From NCBI GenBank assembly GCA_964036665.1, contig OZ038531.1, positions 7,874,168 to 7,938,167 on the forward strand: a stretch of 64,000 nucleotides of DNA. The letters are read 5' to 3'. The position numbers and the translations under genes are program-made. Positions 1 to 11,239 of this stretch are shown piece after piece (positions within the stretch are counted from its first letter, which is position 1; every line of letters begins with the position of its first letter). The notes under the pieces were generated by a model. That model saw only the letters and a program-made list of their open reading frames with translations, did no database searches and had not been told where the DNA came from. This DNA comes from Gordius sp. MW1. Taxonomy: Eukaryota > Nematomorpha > Gordioida > Gordea > Gordiidae.

Positions 1-1115
1 ATGCCTGGCAAATCCAAAGAATCAAAAACTTAATCGGATAATTTACAACTTCGCTGGCATCACATACTGTATCGACAGATTTGTATGATATTAAGTCACC
101 TGGCAACAACTGTTGTATCTTGGAATTTAAATCATTGACGTCCACATCTTTTGCTGCTAATATTGCTCTTTCTGCCAGCCAATCAAGATTGTTGTATTCT
201 GTGTAAAGATTTGGAAATACATGGTCAATGAGAGCAGTTTGCGTCTCTACAATTGTGCAAAAATTCGATCGTAATTTCATGCATTCAGTATTTTCATGTA
301 AAGCACATTTGCCATCACATCACCAATATTCAACAGTTGTCTTGAAAAATTTTCAGCGGATACATCTTTAAGCATTTGAACGCGCATGTTTACTTTCAGC
401 TGTAGTTTCACAACATAACACCAAAGTGAGGATGACTTTGAGCAGGCGTTGATCTCATCAGCGACGTTGAACGCGGAATAACGGGAAGTGTTTGTCGAAA
501 ATCACCTGAAAGCAGTAAAAGAGTCCCGCCAAAAAGTCTGTCGTTGTTCTTTAGATCCTTCAATGTCCTGTTCAATGCCTCATGCGAATGTTTGTGTGCC
601 ATAGTGCATTCATCCCAGATGATAACTTTACATTTTGAGCACTCTGGCCTGGACGATTGTTTTTTTATGTTGCACATCGCTTCAGGGTTATTTTGAATAT
701 TAAGTGGCAGCTTAAATGCTGAATGAGCTGTTCTGCCTCCATCTAATAAAGTAGCTGAAATGCCAGATGAAGCAACGGCCAAGGCGATGCCATTTTTTGA
801 TCGTATCTCAGCAAGAATTAGCGAAATTAGAAATGTTTTGCCACGGTAAATCCAAAAAAAGAAACCTCCTTGTCCTTCAGAAATTGCAAGCAAAATGCGA
901 TCGTAAATGATTTTTTGTTCATTAGTGAGTAGCGGGACATTGCGAGTAACGAATGCTGCCAATTCTATAGTATTGTATTGTAGTTCACGATTCATATCAG
1001 TTTTGAGTAAATCAGATGCATTTTGATTTGGTGACCACATATCGAAGTGGCTGATGTTTAAATTGGCGATGACAATGCAAAGATCCTCAATAGCTATCAA
1101 TGCTTCATTGTACAT
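1..1115 (-). pseudogene. Helitron PIF1-type helicase domain, broken and cut by window edge
   Basis: Reads right to left. The frame at 408-1115 carries PIF1-helicase landmarks: a Walker A relic that keeps only GKT (WIYRGKTFLI, where the family has a GGTGKT core), motif II as IIWDEC, and motif III as GDFRQTLPV. After a frame break it continues below position 400, where the minus strand still encodes LNSKIQQLLPGD and YKSVDTVCDASEVVNYP, typical of the segment between helicase motifs in Helitron RepHel proteins. In intact elements this helicase unwinds the donor strand during rolling-circle transposition. The lost Walker A glycines and the frame breaks mean this copy is dead. The helicase C-terminus lies left of the window. 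Identification rests on motif order and the adjoining Rep region. Confidence 0.85.
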
Positions 1116-1135
1116 GGAGTCGGTGAATGGGATCG

Positions 1136-2617
1136 TTAGACGTTGCTCATATGACGATATCGATGCAATATATCATCAGTCATAGAATCTTTTTGAATAT
1201 CCCACAACGTTTGTGCTCGGACAGGCAAACATGTAGTCAACACTATGGCGAAAAGTAGACGAATTTGCGCTCCTGTACAGTTTAATGATGCTTCAGGCAT
1301 ACTGTCCCAATGATTGTCGTCTTCTAGCAATCCTAATGCAAGGCATGCATCTTTATAGGTTGGATACTGTTGTCCATTTACTTTACGGATATCATGAAAA
1401 GACAAAAGGCCGGTGACATCAACCAACAACAGGCGCAGATAAAAGCACTCAGTCTGTCTTGGATTAACTGTTATATACACGACCAAATTGTTTGATTTAA
1501 ATAAACCGGGGCATGCATCAACTTGTGCCTTGCTTGCGCGGCATCCATTTTCTCGATTGCGTCCACGTAAAATAGCGCGGTACTTCTGAATAAAGTAGTG
1601 TTCGTGCGAAGGCACCAAAAGCATCGGAGGAATTACACAAAGCAAAAAAAGCTGTTAGTGTGGTGTTTGGTGGATTTATAGAACGATCAAAAGCCGTCTC
1701 GTTTGTGAAAAAAACGCGTTGGCCGTTTTCAAGATGAACAGCTAAATGGATAACTGCTGGATGACGTTCATGAATTGAAAACCCAAAGATTCGCCAAATA
1801 GCTTCATTGGAGCTGATGTATCGTCCAATTTGGTAGTTGCTGATTTCATCACTGTCATTCAATGGCGTAGCATTCACATTGGTATTTTCAACTCTAAATA
1901 CAGCCATATCACTTCCTTTATTAATATATTTGCAAATGTATTTTATGCTTTTGACCGAATTGCAGAACTCAACATTAATATGAACATTGAATGTTTACAG
2001 AGGATTGATGAGTATGGTACGACCCAACGATTGTCGATGTTAATGTCTGCGTTATTAATAGTTTTACTAAATGATTGTCCACCATCATCGGTACTTCTTC
2101 GACGATATATAGGATATCCGTCCCCATGTGTGATCGTATCGTTGGTGAAATCTTTAGGAAAACGTTTTTTTCCATCTAACGTGCAAGGCGATGAAGGATT
2201 TAAAGCACCGCATGGGCCATGAATCCTATTTTTGGTGACAATATCAAACAATAATTGATCAGTAGAAGGATTTGGTATTTCTGCAGATACTAAACTATCT
2301 ATGTCTTCTGGGCGTATTTTGTCAATGAACCAAATCAAAATATGTGCATGAGGTAATCCACGCTTTTGCCACTCAACCGAATACATCCAACAACGTGCGG
2401 GGCCAAATATGTGTAATTTTGTAATAAAGTTAACGAAAGACCTTAATTTTTGTTTAAACACACGGGCTATTATGTCATGACGATGTATTGCATTTTGTCC
2501 TGGTAAAAGTAACGATGTAATTTCCTGCCATTTTGGGTTACATGTAAAGGTGATAAATAAACATGGTCGTCCGTATTCGCGTACGTAAGCCATGCCATCC
2601 TGTATGTTTTCTTGCAT
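1136..2617 (-). pseudogene. Helitron Rep (HUH nuclease) region, frameshifted
   Basis: The frame at 1943-2617 has the Helitron Rep signature: PCLFITFTCNPKW, then WQKRGLPHAHILIW with the His-x-His metal site. The tyrosine motif is at about 1905-1950 in another frame (KYICKYINKGSDMA, two Tyr), reached through HINVEFCNSVKSIKY, so at least one frameshift separates nuclease and tyrosines. It then runs into 1518-1907 (ISNYQIGRYISSNEAIWRIF) and 1136-1645 (FYLRLLLVDVTGLLSF, RLLFAIVLTTC), the conserved linker between Rep and helicase. In working elements the two tyrosines nick and join DNA at TC/CTRR ends. Several frame changes make this a pseudogene. Confidence 0.87.
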
Positions 2618-2631
2618 GTGACGTGGACTAC

Positions 2632-4162
2632 CTACGTACGATGATGGTAGAATAATGGTCTACCAATTTCGGCAGCGTCAGCGTTGGTAGCGATAGCGTC
2701 TCGCAGGTGGATGTATTCTTCAGCACGCAGCTTTTTCTGGTTATAACGTAAGAAGCGTAAGCGCTCGCTCTCAATCTTCACATACATATCCACAATGAAC
2801 TGCTGGCAAAGCTCTAGACAGCGTAAAATGATGTTGTCTTCACCGTTTCTAATCATCAAACGATAGGCATAATAATCCATCAAGCTCACTTTTTTGCTTG
2901 TTTCAGCTCCTGTGATATGATACATACAAAAAAATTAAAAATGAGTAGTCATGTTTTATGTTGTATAAATACCATTTCGGGGAACCCGTTGTTTAATGTT
3001 TATAAAATAACCGTCTTGCCCCTTCCAAAAAATGAGCGGATATTGGAGAGCGTCATAGGAACGGTGGGTATCAGGAATGAACTGTAGATTATCATGTCTT
3101 TTTCGAATCACGATTTGGCGCGAAGCTGTATTGTCGCCAATCATGATTCCAGCAACATCGTCAACAACAGGTGCATTAAATCTACGTATATGCTGTCCCG
3201 CAGGTGTTTTATCAGGATAGATGACAATAGCGTGTTTGTCACTTATTAATTTGGCCATGTGTGCTTTAAATAATTTTAAAAATTTATTGTGCTCAGTCAA
3301 CAGAACGTCCAGATCGCTGACGATGCGCCTGGCAAAAGGTGAATTAATATGATTGTAGCCGCAACGTGTATCTACGCGATTGACTAGTGCGCGTTCAGAG
3401 TCCTCACCACCCATAAAGTAAATTTGTAGAAATTTATAGGAATCGTTTGGCATTGGCAGCAGTGAGCCAACTTTGTGAAAAACTTGGCCTTTAATTTTGA
3501 ACGTTGAATTAAATAGCTGACTGTTTCTAGCATCAGTTTTAACTATTTATGTTGCTCCGAACGATGTCATTTGGAAGCATGAATTAAATGTGCGAATTCA
3601 CTTTAGGAATAGGCTAGAATCAGGATCCGTGCCAATTAGTAAGCCGTGCAATGGTTTAGGTGGTGCTTCAATTGCCGTTAGTTGTACTTTTCCTGATGTA
3701 CAACACATCCCTGGTGGCTCATTTTTAAATTTAAGTGCATGACAATGTGGACATTCCTTGTCTATAGTACCAATTACCACATTGGAATGAGCGTAATATT
3801 AACGTCAGGCTCATAATGGAATGCTAGTCGGAGGAATGAAGCTGATGTAAATGCTCGGTGTACTTGTTGGAGTTGTTGGTTAATAGCTCTACGTGTGTTA
3901 AACACGAAGCGGCGCTCTTGTCTTTGGTCTAATCTTCTTTGGAGATTTAGTTCATCTCTAGTCTCTTGCGATTGTGATTCACGGAATAAAGCCATAATAA
4001 CACGCACATCTTCATTATTTTTAAAAGTTGTTCATCTGTTCTCTGTGCTCGTTTAATGCGCACTGCTTTATTTTTTGTTCGACGATCTAAATTGGTTCCT
4101 TTTCGTTTTACAGGTATTGATAACTGTAAATAATTAAAATAGTGGCAATTTAATGATAACAC
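2632..4162 (-). pseudogene. Helitron Rep-Hel N-terminal region, broken into several frames
   Basis: Consecutive minus-strand frames cover the N-terminal part of a Helitron protein. 3598-3780 has a Cys/His zinc-finger-like segment (CPHCHALKF...CC). 2956-3453 has the Helitron-like N domain (YNHINSPFARRIVSDLDVLL, IVIRKRHDNLQFI, YDALQYPLIF). 2632-2925 follows (DYYAYRLMIR, YVKIESERLRFLRYNQ). The junction to the Rep frame near 2640 is a frameshift: the expected PSSYVGSPRHMQ stretch is readable only after a change of frame. The 3774-4162 frames are basic and probably the extreme N-terminus. With the two entries to the left this is one autonomous Helitron relic of more than 4 kb. Its 5' TC end was not located. 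Confidence 0.75.
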
Positions 4163-4248
4163 CTACACTTATTATGAAGGTTAGAGACTCCCAATTTTTG
4201 CTCATCAATGCTATTTATAATCGAAGTTAATTTTAATAATACATTGTC

Positions 4249-4467
4249 ACTTCAAGAATTTAAATCAGGAAGGGGCAAAACATTTGAAAATAATTTAGGA
4301 AGGGGCAAAAGGCAGAAATTATATGATTATAATTTATTCGTATTAATTTTTTATATTTTTTTCTCATTTAGGGGAAGGATTATTATTTATTCTTATTAAT
4401 TTTTTATATTTTTTTCTCATTTAGGGGAAGGGGCGGCCGCCCCTCCCTGTCCCCCTTGGCTACACCC
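4249..4467. repeat. Degraded copy of the GGCGTAGCC/GGCTACGCC MITE family
   Basis: Contains the family's internal words (repeated AGGAAGGGGCAAAA, then GCGGCCGCCCCTCCC) and the right terminal word TTGGCTACACCCATG ending near 4467. The left terminal inverted repeat is not recognisable, and the copy seems to carry a duplicated AT-rich segment at about 4340-4430. Confidence 0.5.
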
Positions 4468-5230
4468 ATGAAAAAACGAGAGCTTCAAAAAAATATAAAA
4501 ATTTGGGATTGAAAAACTTTCTAGTATATGACAGAAGAAGCCAAAGGAATGTTAGGGTTTCTAAATGTTGGGGTATTTCAAATATGATTAGTTTTTAATT
4601 TGATGCTGTTTAAAAAATAAAAATGTATTAAAAGATATTTTATTAAAAAAAGTGAAATGATTACTTAATAGCACACTTTTCCAGTATATGAAGGTTTCAC
4701 AGTTATTGTTCAAGTTGATGCTCAAATTTGGGATACCATTTGAATTGCTGAAGTCATAAGGCCTTTGGTGATTGCTATATAGGGTGACTTACAATACATA
4801 TAAATCAATATTATTGGACCGATTTATTATTTGGGAGGTTATAAAATAGATAACAACCGATTCTCATACCTACCGAATAGGCATGCAAAGTTTCATGTAT
4901 GTATGTATGTATGATTGCCGCGAAGACGCCCAAGAGCTTAGTAAATGCAATCTAAGGTTGGGCCCCTTCTCACGCCAAATGGCGCATGAAGCCACGTTGG
5001 TGACAACGTGTGTAATGTACCTGTAACAAATTTGATTAATATGCAGTGTAATTATGGCATGTTAATATGTAATACCCAACTTCATGAGAATTAAAGAGAA
5101 CTTTGTAGGTGAGCATTTATTACGAATGAGATATAGGCGCCCTTGTACTTGAAAGACTAGATAGTTGGTTCTTTGAGAATTCTATCCATAGTTTCCTATC
5201 TTGCATTATTGTCAACATTGAATCCCAGTC
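4468..5230. other. AT-rich interval, no gene recognised
   Basis: No coding sequence, RNA gene or complete transposon recognised. There is a short TATG run near 4894-4914 and a GC-richer patch at 4915-5000 that may be repeat-derived. Confidence 0.5.
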
Positions 5231-5476
5231 CTAACATAATAATTGAATTTCTCGAAATGTCTTGTGTAGACAACTGCCATTGCACTTCAAACGTCTTAGT
5301 GAAGGAGGATACCAGAACAGTGAAGAAAGGCAATAGTTTGTACCTTTTCGGTCCTGATGTGCTAAAAAATTCCACTTCCTTGTTAACATAATATTTTTAA
5401 TTGGAGGGATCTTACAACGCATCCACAGAGTTTCGTTTGTTATCGTTGCCGGATAAAAAATTCGACATACTTTCAT
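5231..5476 (-). pseudogene. LINE-like ORF fragment, same family as 41700-42057
   Basis: The minus-strand translation shares a clear pattern with the frame at 41700-42057: IPPIKNI, RKWNFLAHQ, a CL..S..W.PP.LR.LKC.GS segment and HKTF.E. Conservation at protein level between two distant copies in opposite orientation shows this was a transposon-encoded protein. The longer copy continues into EWNTIIPIMQNRSAWK, which resembles the C-terminal helix of non-LTR retrotransposon ORF2 proteins; that family assignment is an inference. No catalytic motif is present. The + strand at about 5480-5548 continues with repeat-like sequence. Confidence 0.55.
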
Positions 5477-5926
5477 GAGAATCGGTTAAGCCGTTTAAGA
5501 GGAGTTCAGGCACAAACACTATGACACGTGATTTTTATATATTAGATTAAACTAACCTATACAAAATTTTTGTGCTTAAGTATACAATGGAGAACCTAAG
5601 TGTGACAATTATATATAACTTGCAAGAGATAATTGCAAAACAGAATTATTTATAATCCTCACAGAAACAAATCTGAATTTAGTGATATTATATGTTGCTT
5701 ATCTTTCGATTATTTGTTGCTTAATATTAGTAAATTCGCCACATGTCCATTTAGACAGATGGCCAGGAGCGGAAAAGTTCATCAGTTCGACTGGATTCAT
5801 CCATCAGTAATTGTATTTATCGAAAACCAAAATCTCGTAATAAAGCAATGTGTGCGACAAAATATAAGCTGACGATATAACTCCAATCCATAGGCGTATC
5901 TAGATTTACTCATGGGGGGTAAAAAT
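5477..5926. other. AT-rich interval, probably repeat flank
   Basis: No gene seen. The first 70 bp (AAGCCGTTTAAGAGGAG, then an AT-rich TTTTTATATATTAGA tail) resemble the tail of a non-LTR element; the rest is anonymous. Confidence 0.4.
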
Positions 5927-7046
5927 ACATACATACATCAATACATACATACATACATACATACATACATACATACATACATACATACATACATACATAC
6001 ATACATACATACATACATACATACATACATACATACATACATACATACATACATACATACATACATACATACATACATACATACATACATACATACATAC
6101 ATACATACATACATACATACATACATACATACATACATACATACATACATACATACATACATACATACATACATACATACATACATACATACATACATAC
6201 ATACATACATACATACATACATACATACATACATACATACATACATACATACATACATACATACATACATACATACATACATACATACATACATACATAC
6301 ATACATACATACATACATACATACATACATACATACATACATACATACATACATACATACATACATACATACATACATACATACATACATACATACATAC
6401 ATACATACATACATACATACATACATACATACATACATACATACATACATACATACATACATACATACATACATACATACATACATACATACATACATAC
6501 ATACATACATACATACATACATACATACATACATACATACATACATACATACATACATACATACATACATACATACATACATACATACATACATACATAC
6601 ATACATACATACATACATACATACATACATACATACATACATACATACATACATACATACATACATACATACATACATACATACATACATACATACATAC
6701 ATACATACATACATACATACATACATACATACATACATACATACATACATACATACATACATACATACATACATACATACATACATACATACATACATAC
6801 ATACATACATACATACATACATACATACATACATACATACATACATACATACATACATACATACATACATACATACATACATACATACATACATACATAC
6901 ATACATACATACATACATACATACATACATACATACATACATACATACATACATACATACATACATACATACATACATACATACATACATACATACATAC
7001 ATACATACATACATACATACATACATACATACATACATACATACAT
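5927..7046. repeat. (CATA)n microsatellite, about 1.1 kb, nearly pure
   Basis: About 280 copies of the tetranucleotide ATAC/CATA with one visible interruption near 5938-5941 (CATCAATA). Every frame is open because the 4-mer contains no stop in any phase, so the long Met-Tyr-Val-Cys and Thr-Tyr-Ile-His frames are artefacts. It is flanked on the right by a 197-bp tandem repeat. A smaller burst of the same motif is at 42663-42684. Confidence 0.98.
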
Positions 7047-7555
7047 CTAGGTATAGCATGTGTAGAGAAAAACTAAACTTTTTTGCTGCCATAATTTATA
7101 ATGAATATGTTTATTATATAATAAATTAAAATGATGAATAATTTCCGATATAAAATCTCGAAGGAGTCACAAAGCGTGGCAACAAAAGGGAAGTTAGGGA
7201 GCTGGAGAAAAATAATAGAGTTAGAGGGGTATCATAGGTCTAGCTAGGGATATCATGTGTAGAGAAAAACTAAACTTTTTTGCTGCCATAATTTATAATG
7301 AATATGTTTATTATATAATAAATTAAAATGATGAATATTTTCCGATATAAAATCTCGAAGGAGTCACAAAGCGTGGCAACAAAAGGGAAGTTGTGGAGCT
7401 GGAGAGGAATTGTAGAGTTAGAGGGGTATCGTAGTAGGTCTAGGTATATCATGTAGAGAGAAATTAAACTTTTTTGCTGCCATAATTTATAATGAATATG
7501 TTTATTATATAATGAAATGATGAATATTTTCCGATATAAAATCTCCAAACTCTAA
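7047..7555. repeat. Tandem repeat of about 197 bp, 2.6 copies
   Basis: Units start with CTAGGTATA/CTAGGGATAT at about 7047, 7244 and 7440, then share AACTTTTTTGCTGCCATAAT and TTATATAATAAATTAAAATG. The third copy is truncated near 7548. It abuts the microsatellite directly, suggesting the two expanded together. Confidence 0.85.
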
Positions 7556-7800
7556 AACTACCAGCCCGATTCGCGCGAAAATTTAGCCGTAGATGCCCAG
7601 GGCGGCCAGGGGTAAAATATCTTTTTCAGATTCCTAAAATACCTTTTCGTTTAAAAATATTGGACATTTCCCCAGTTTCATTTATAGCATCATATACAAT
7701 AATGACGTCATACATACAAGGTTGAAGTTTTCTCGAATTAAATATTTAAAAGTATAATAATTACAGTATACGGTCAAAATTATTTTAAATTAAATAAATA
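7556..7800 (+). mobile_element. Helitron 5'-region fragment (same family as 47427-48354)
   Basis: Shares CCCGATTCGCGC, GATGCCCAGGGCGGCCAGGG and CAATAATGACGTCATAC with the non-autonomous Helitron at 47427-48354, in the same order. No TC start or CTRR end is visible, so this is a truncated copy. Confidence 0.65.
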
Positions 7801-7860
7801 AATTTTATCAATGGTATTAACAAGAACTTAATACATAAGAGTCGAAAAAAACGAAAAATT

Positions 7861-9030
7861 TCAATCACAATTTGGCCAATGGTCATTTTTTTCCATTGGT
7901 CAGTACCAAGAGACGGTTTATAAATATTATTTTAGGCTCGGCTCGGCCCGCGGGTTGGGCTAGGGCCTGCGGGCCGCGGACTGGCCAATCGAGAAAAAAA
8001 ATTTTCGATTCACACTTTGGCCAATGGTGATTTTTCCATTGGTCAGCAGCCGACGGCCAAAAAGCCATATTATCAATGGTATTAACAGAAACAATATATT
8101 AATTTGAAAAAAAAAGCGAAAAAAAATTTCGAATCACAATTTGGCCAATGGTAATTTTTTTCATTGGTCAGTAGCCAGGACACGGTTAAAAAGTCGTATT
8201 ATCAAGGGTATTAACAAGAATAATATATTAATTTAATTTAAAAAAAAATAAAAATTTTGCCCTCTCCTGGATTGGAACCCACATTAGTAGAGGCATAGGC
8301 TTTTGTAGAGGCACAGGGACCCATATCAGTAGAGGCATAGGCCCTTGTAGGGGAGGGCACAGGGTAATTATCAATGTTAACCTAATATAACTATTCAAAC
8401 ACGGAAAAGAAAAATTCGATTTATTTGGCCAATGGTCATTTTTTTCATTGGTCAGTAGCCAGCGGAAGGTCAAAAAGTCATATTATCAATGGTATTAACA
8501 AGAACAATATATTAATTTAATTTAAAAAAAATAGAAATTTTGCCCTCTCCATTTGACCCAACAATTAAGAATTTGCCCTCGCCGGGATTCGAACCCACAT
8601 CAGTATAGGCATAGGCTTTTGTAGGGGCACAGGGACCCATATCAGTAGAGGCATAGGCCCTTGTAGGGGACGGCATAGAGTAATTATCAATGTTAACCTA
8701 ATATACCAATTCAAAAACGAAAAAAAAAATTCGATTTATTTGGCCAATGGTCATTTTTTTCATTGGTCAGGAGCCAGCGTACGGTTAAAAAGTCATATTA
8801 TCAATGGTATTAACAAGAACAAAATATTAATTTAATTTAAAAATAAAAATATTTGTCCTCTCCTGGGGTTGAACACGAACCTCCAGGTCAGAAAGCTGGG
8901 CAAATAACTTGAAGTGTAACGGACGGACGGACGGACACCAAAAAACGAGCCCATAAATTGCATAGCAATTAAAACGATAAAATATAAAGTTAACCCATAT
9001 TAAAATTGTCAAAAAAATTATTAACATCTA
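7861..9030 (-). repeat. Array of tRNA-related SINE-like units, left block
   Basis: Five copies of a hairpin word (CCAATGG, T-rich spacer, CATTGG) begin near 7875, 8021, 8145, 8429 and 8743. Between some of them lie units with GGATTCGAACCC, the complement of a tRNA T-arm/B box (GGTTCGAATCC). The block ends near 8920-8975 with a GGAC run and CATAAATTGCATAGCAATTA. The mirror image of that end opens the right block at 11250. On the minus strand the order is GGAC-run end, tRNA-like T arm, hairpin. Calling them SINEs is an inference; no A box was identified. Confidence 0.6.
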
Positions 9031-9360
9031 AGTGAGACAGAAAATTCAAAAATTTATAATTAAATAAATTCTTGGCATGTATAAAAAAATAAATTTTAAT
9101 ATAATTAAACATATTTTATAAAGAAAATTGCAAAAAAAATTCGCCTTAAAAAATATAAATTCATAAATAGCCATTGGCGTAGGGAGGGGGTGGTTTTCCG
9201 GTTAGAACCCCTCCCATGATTTTCAATTTAAATAATTTTTACATTGTATATTTATAAAAAAGATATTTGTTGGAATTTTACATTTTGTATTTTATTAATT
9301 TTACGCGAATATCACTTAAAACTTTTAGGAAACAAAACATTTAGATCCCAAAAAAATAGT
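9031..9360. other. AT-rich interval, nothing recognised
   Basis: No gene or complete repeat seen. A short CATTGGCGTAGGGAGGG stretch near 9172 may be a trace of the CGTAGCC MITE family. Confidence 0.4.
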
Positions 9361-9419
9361 TACAAAAATATTTATCTTAAAATTGAAATCTTACTTACGC
9401 CTATTCAAATGCCATAATT
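9361..9419. repeat. 59-bp target-site duplication, left copy
   Basis: Identical by eye to 9637-9695. The pair brackets a poly(T)-headed insert, so they are read as the target duplication made by a LINE-type insertion. Confidence 0.85.
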
Positions 9420-9636
9420 TTTTTTTTTTTTTTTTTTTTTTTTAAAGTTTATTTGTTAAAAATCCACTGACAGTAATATAATATAAATACATGAAATATA
9501 AAAGGCAGAATGCGCCGAATAAAATAATACACTATTCGGATATATCATCATCGAGGGGATCTTCCAAAATTGGCCAAGAATCCGCGAACGATTTAAAGTT
9601 GTACTTGGCTATAAGAATACCAAGTCTTTGTTTTAG
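9420..9636 (-). pseudogene. Processed retrocopy: 3' end of an unidentified mRNA
   Basis: Reads right to left as an mRNA tail. A 34-codon open frame (9636 down to the stop at 9532) contains ILIAKYNFKSF, ADSWPILEDP and an acidic end LDDDISE. It is followed by about 110 bp of 3' UTR, an AATAAA signal (on + as TTTATT near 9450) and a poly(A) tract seen as the T-run at 9420-9443. The insert is bracketed by identical 59-bp direct repeats. This is the hallmark of a 5'-truncated retrocopy made by LINE machinery. The parent gene is not recognised. Confidence 0.78.
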
Positions 9637-9695
9637 TACAAAAATATTTATCTTAAAATTGAAATCTTACTTACGCCTATTCAAATGCCATAATT
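9637..9695. repeat. 59-bp target-site duplication, right copy
   Basis: Right-hand copy of 9361-9419, starting TACAAAAATATTTATC and ending GCCATAATT. Confidence 0.85.
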
Positions 9696-9750
9696 ATTGT
9701 TGAACAACAGAATGTAGTAAAACAAAACAGGCTTTATTTTATCGCACGCT

Positions 9751-9786
9751 TCTATTATAATGTGATAATTATCACATTATAATAGA
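9751..9786. repeat. Perfect 36-bp palindrome
   Basis: Two 18-bp arms (TCTATTATAATGTGATAA and its exact complement) with no loop. A second hairpin follows immediately at 9791-9830. Confidence 0.9.
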
Positions 9787-9790
9787 TGAG

Positions 9791-9830
9791 ATGCTATGAG
9801 CAGTTTAGAGAAACTGCTTGCTCATAGCAT
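9791..9830. repeat. Hairpin with AGCAGTTT/AAACTGCT stem
   Basis: Outer arms ATGCTATGAGCA/TGCTCATAGCAT and inner stem AGCAGTTT-AGAG-AAACTGCT form a near-continuous stem-loop. 9831-10103 holds further repeat-like words (GCTCACAGTGAGC near 9999) but no gene. Confidence 0.75.
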
Positions 9831-10111
9831 TTGCTCATATTAAACTGCTAGTTAAGTTATAATGCTGCTCAGGCACACAGCTCTATACATGGGTTACTTT
9901 TTGCTACTACCCCTTCGCCTCTCGAGCATTTTCATCTCATACATCAACAGCCTCATGAGTAGAGTAGGATACACTGTGCTTGTGAGGGGGCAAAGCTCAC
10001 AGTGAGCAATGCTCACTGGAGCAAATCAACACCACTAATCCCTGACGCATATATACGGCTTATGCAAAATATTTAGCTGGAGATTCTAAACTCTTTCGGG
10101 TTGATTTGGAT

Positions 10112-11207
10112 TAGAGATCTGCATAGGCAGGCCCGGCCCGCGGGCGGATACGGACGGGCTTTTTATCATAAAAATTTTAACGGGCCGGGCCCGGACGGGC
10201 TTAACAATTAATGGAACGGGCTCGGGCGGGCCTGAGATTTTTTTAACGGGCTTGAACGGGCCTGACGTATTAAAAACAGGCTCATGGAATTACAAAGGTC
10301 CTTAAAAGTCAGACAATTATATAAAAATAGGATTTGTATTAAATATATAGATTATTAATTGCTCTATTTTTTTACCTCTAATTTTTGTATATCCCGTAGC
10401 AATTATTCCTTTTTCAGGTTCTAAATTTGACTTTAAAACATTTTTAATCTATTTGCTTTTCGTTTACATAATTTAAGATTAAAGCTTCGTATATTCTTTA
10501 TAAATAAGTTCAATTACTTAGTTACAATGCACCAAAAGTTTTGTGTTTTTATCACAAGTTTTAATGGTACAATTATTATTAGGGCAATATAATTTAATAA
10601 ATATTTTTTCTAATCTAAAACTTAGATGTATTAACTGATATAAATTAATCAAATCAATGTAAACTCCTTATCTAAGGTTGAATATTCTCATGTAATTTTA
10701 TTAAAGTTTTAAATTTAATGGTGATACTGAATTCTAACTTTTTAGGTTTATTAATTTAAAACAATCAAATAAAAGTAAATTGTTGAAAGTGGAATATTCT
10801 CATGTAATTTTTTTAAAGTAATTTAATGGTAGTACTATATTAAATTTTTTTAGGTGTATTAATGCAAAAATAATTGATGATTTCTTTTTTTACATGCTAA
10901 TTATTGATGTTTTTTTATGAATATGTCAAAAAATAAAATACAATTTTGTGGAATTTTTGATGGGGCAGGGTGCGGAGTTCTTTAAATAAAATTGAACGGG
11001 TTTTGGCCGGCCTGACGTTTTTCTAAACGAATACGAATGGTCTGAAAAATTTAAGGACGGGCTCGGACGGGCCCAAAAAATTTACGGACGGGCTCGGACG
11101 GGCCTGAAGTGTTGTAAAAAATTGCGGGCGGGCCCGGACGGGCCTTGAAGTTTTGAAAACGGGTACGGCGGGCCGACCTTCTAAAAACGGCCCGTTGCAG
11201 ATCTCTA
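10112..11207. mobile_element. Non-autonomous hAT element with GGGCCCGG-rich ends
   Basis: Ends TAGAGATCTGCA...TGCAGATCTCTA match the hAT terminal pattern TAGNG. They are bracketed by a perfect 8-bp target duplication, ATTTGGAT (10104-10111 and 11208-11215). Both ends consist of degenerate GACGGGC/GGGCCCGG words, about 160 bp left and 230 bp right. The core (10300-10960) is AT-rich and non-coding. No transposase is encoded, so it would depend on one supplied in trans. Confidence 0.88.
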
Positions 11208-11239
11208 ATTTGGATTACATTAAGGATCTAATACAAGTC

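Noticed and set aside
5906-7129. Five long open frames of Met-Tyr-Val-Cys or Thr-Tyr-Ile-His repeats
   Set aside because: All are readings of the (CATA)n array in different phases; the 4-mer has no stop codon.
8855-8905. tRNA gene
   Set aside because: Only a T-arm-like segment and part of an anticodon-like arm are seen, in a repeated unit; no complete cloverleaf.
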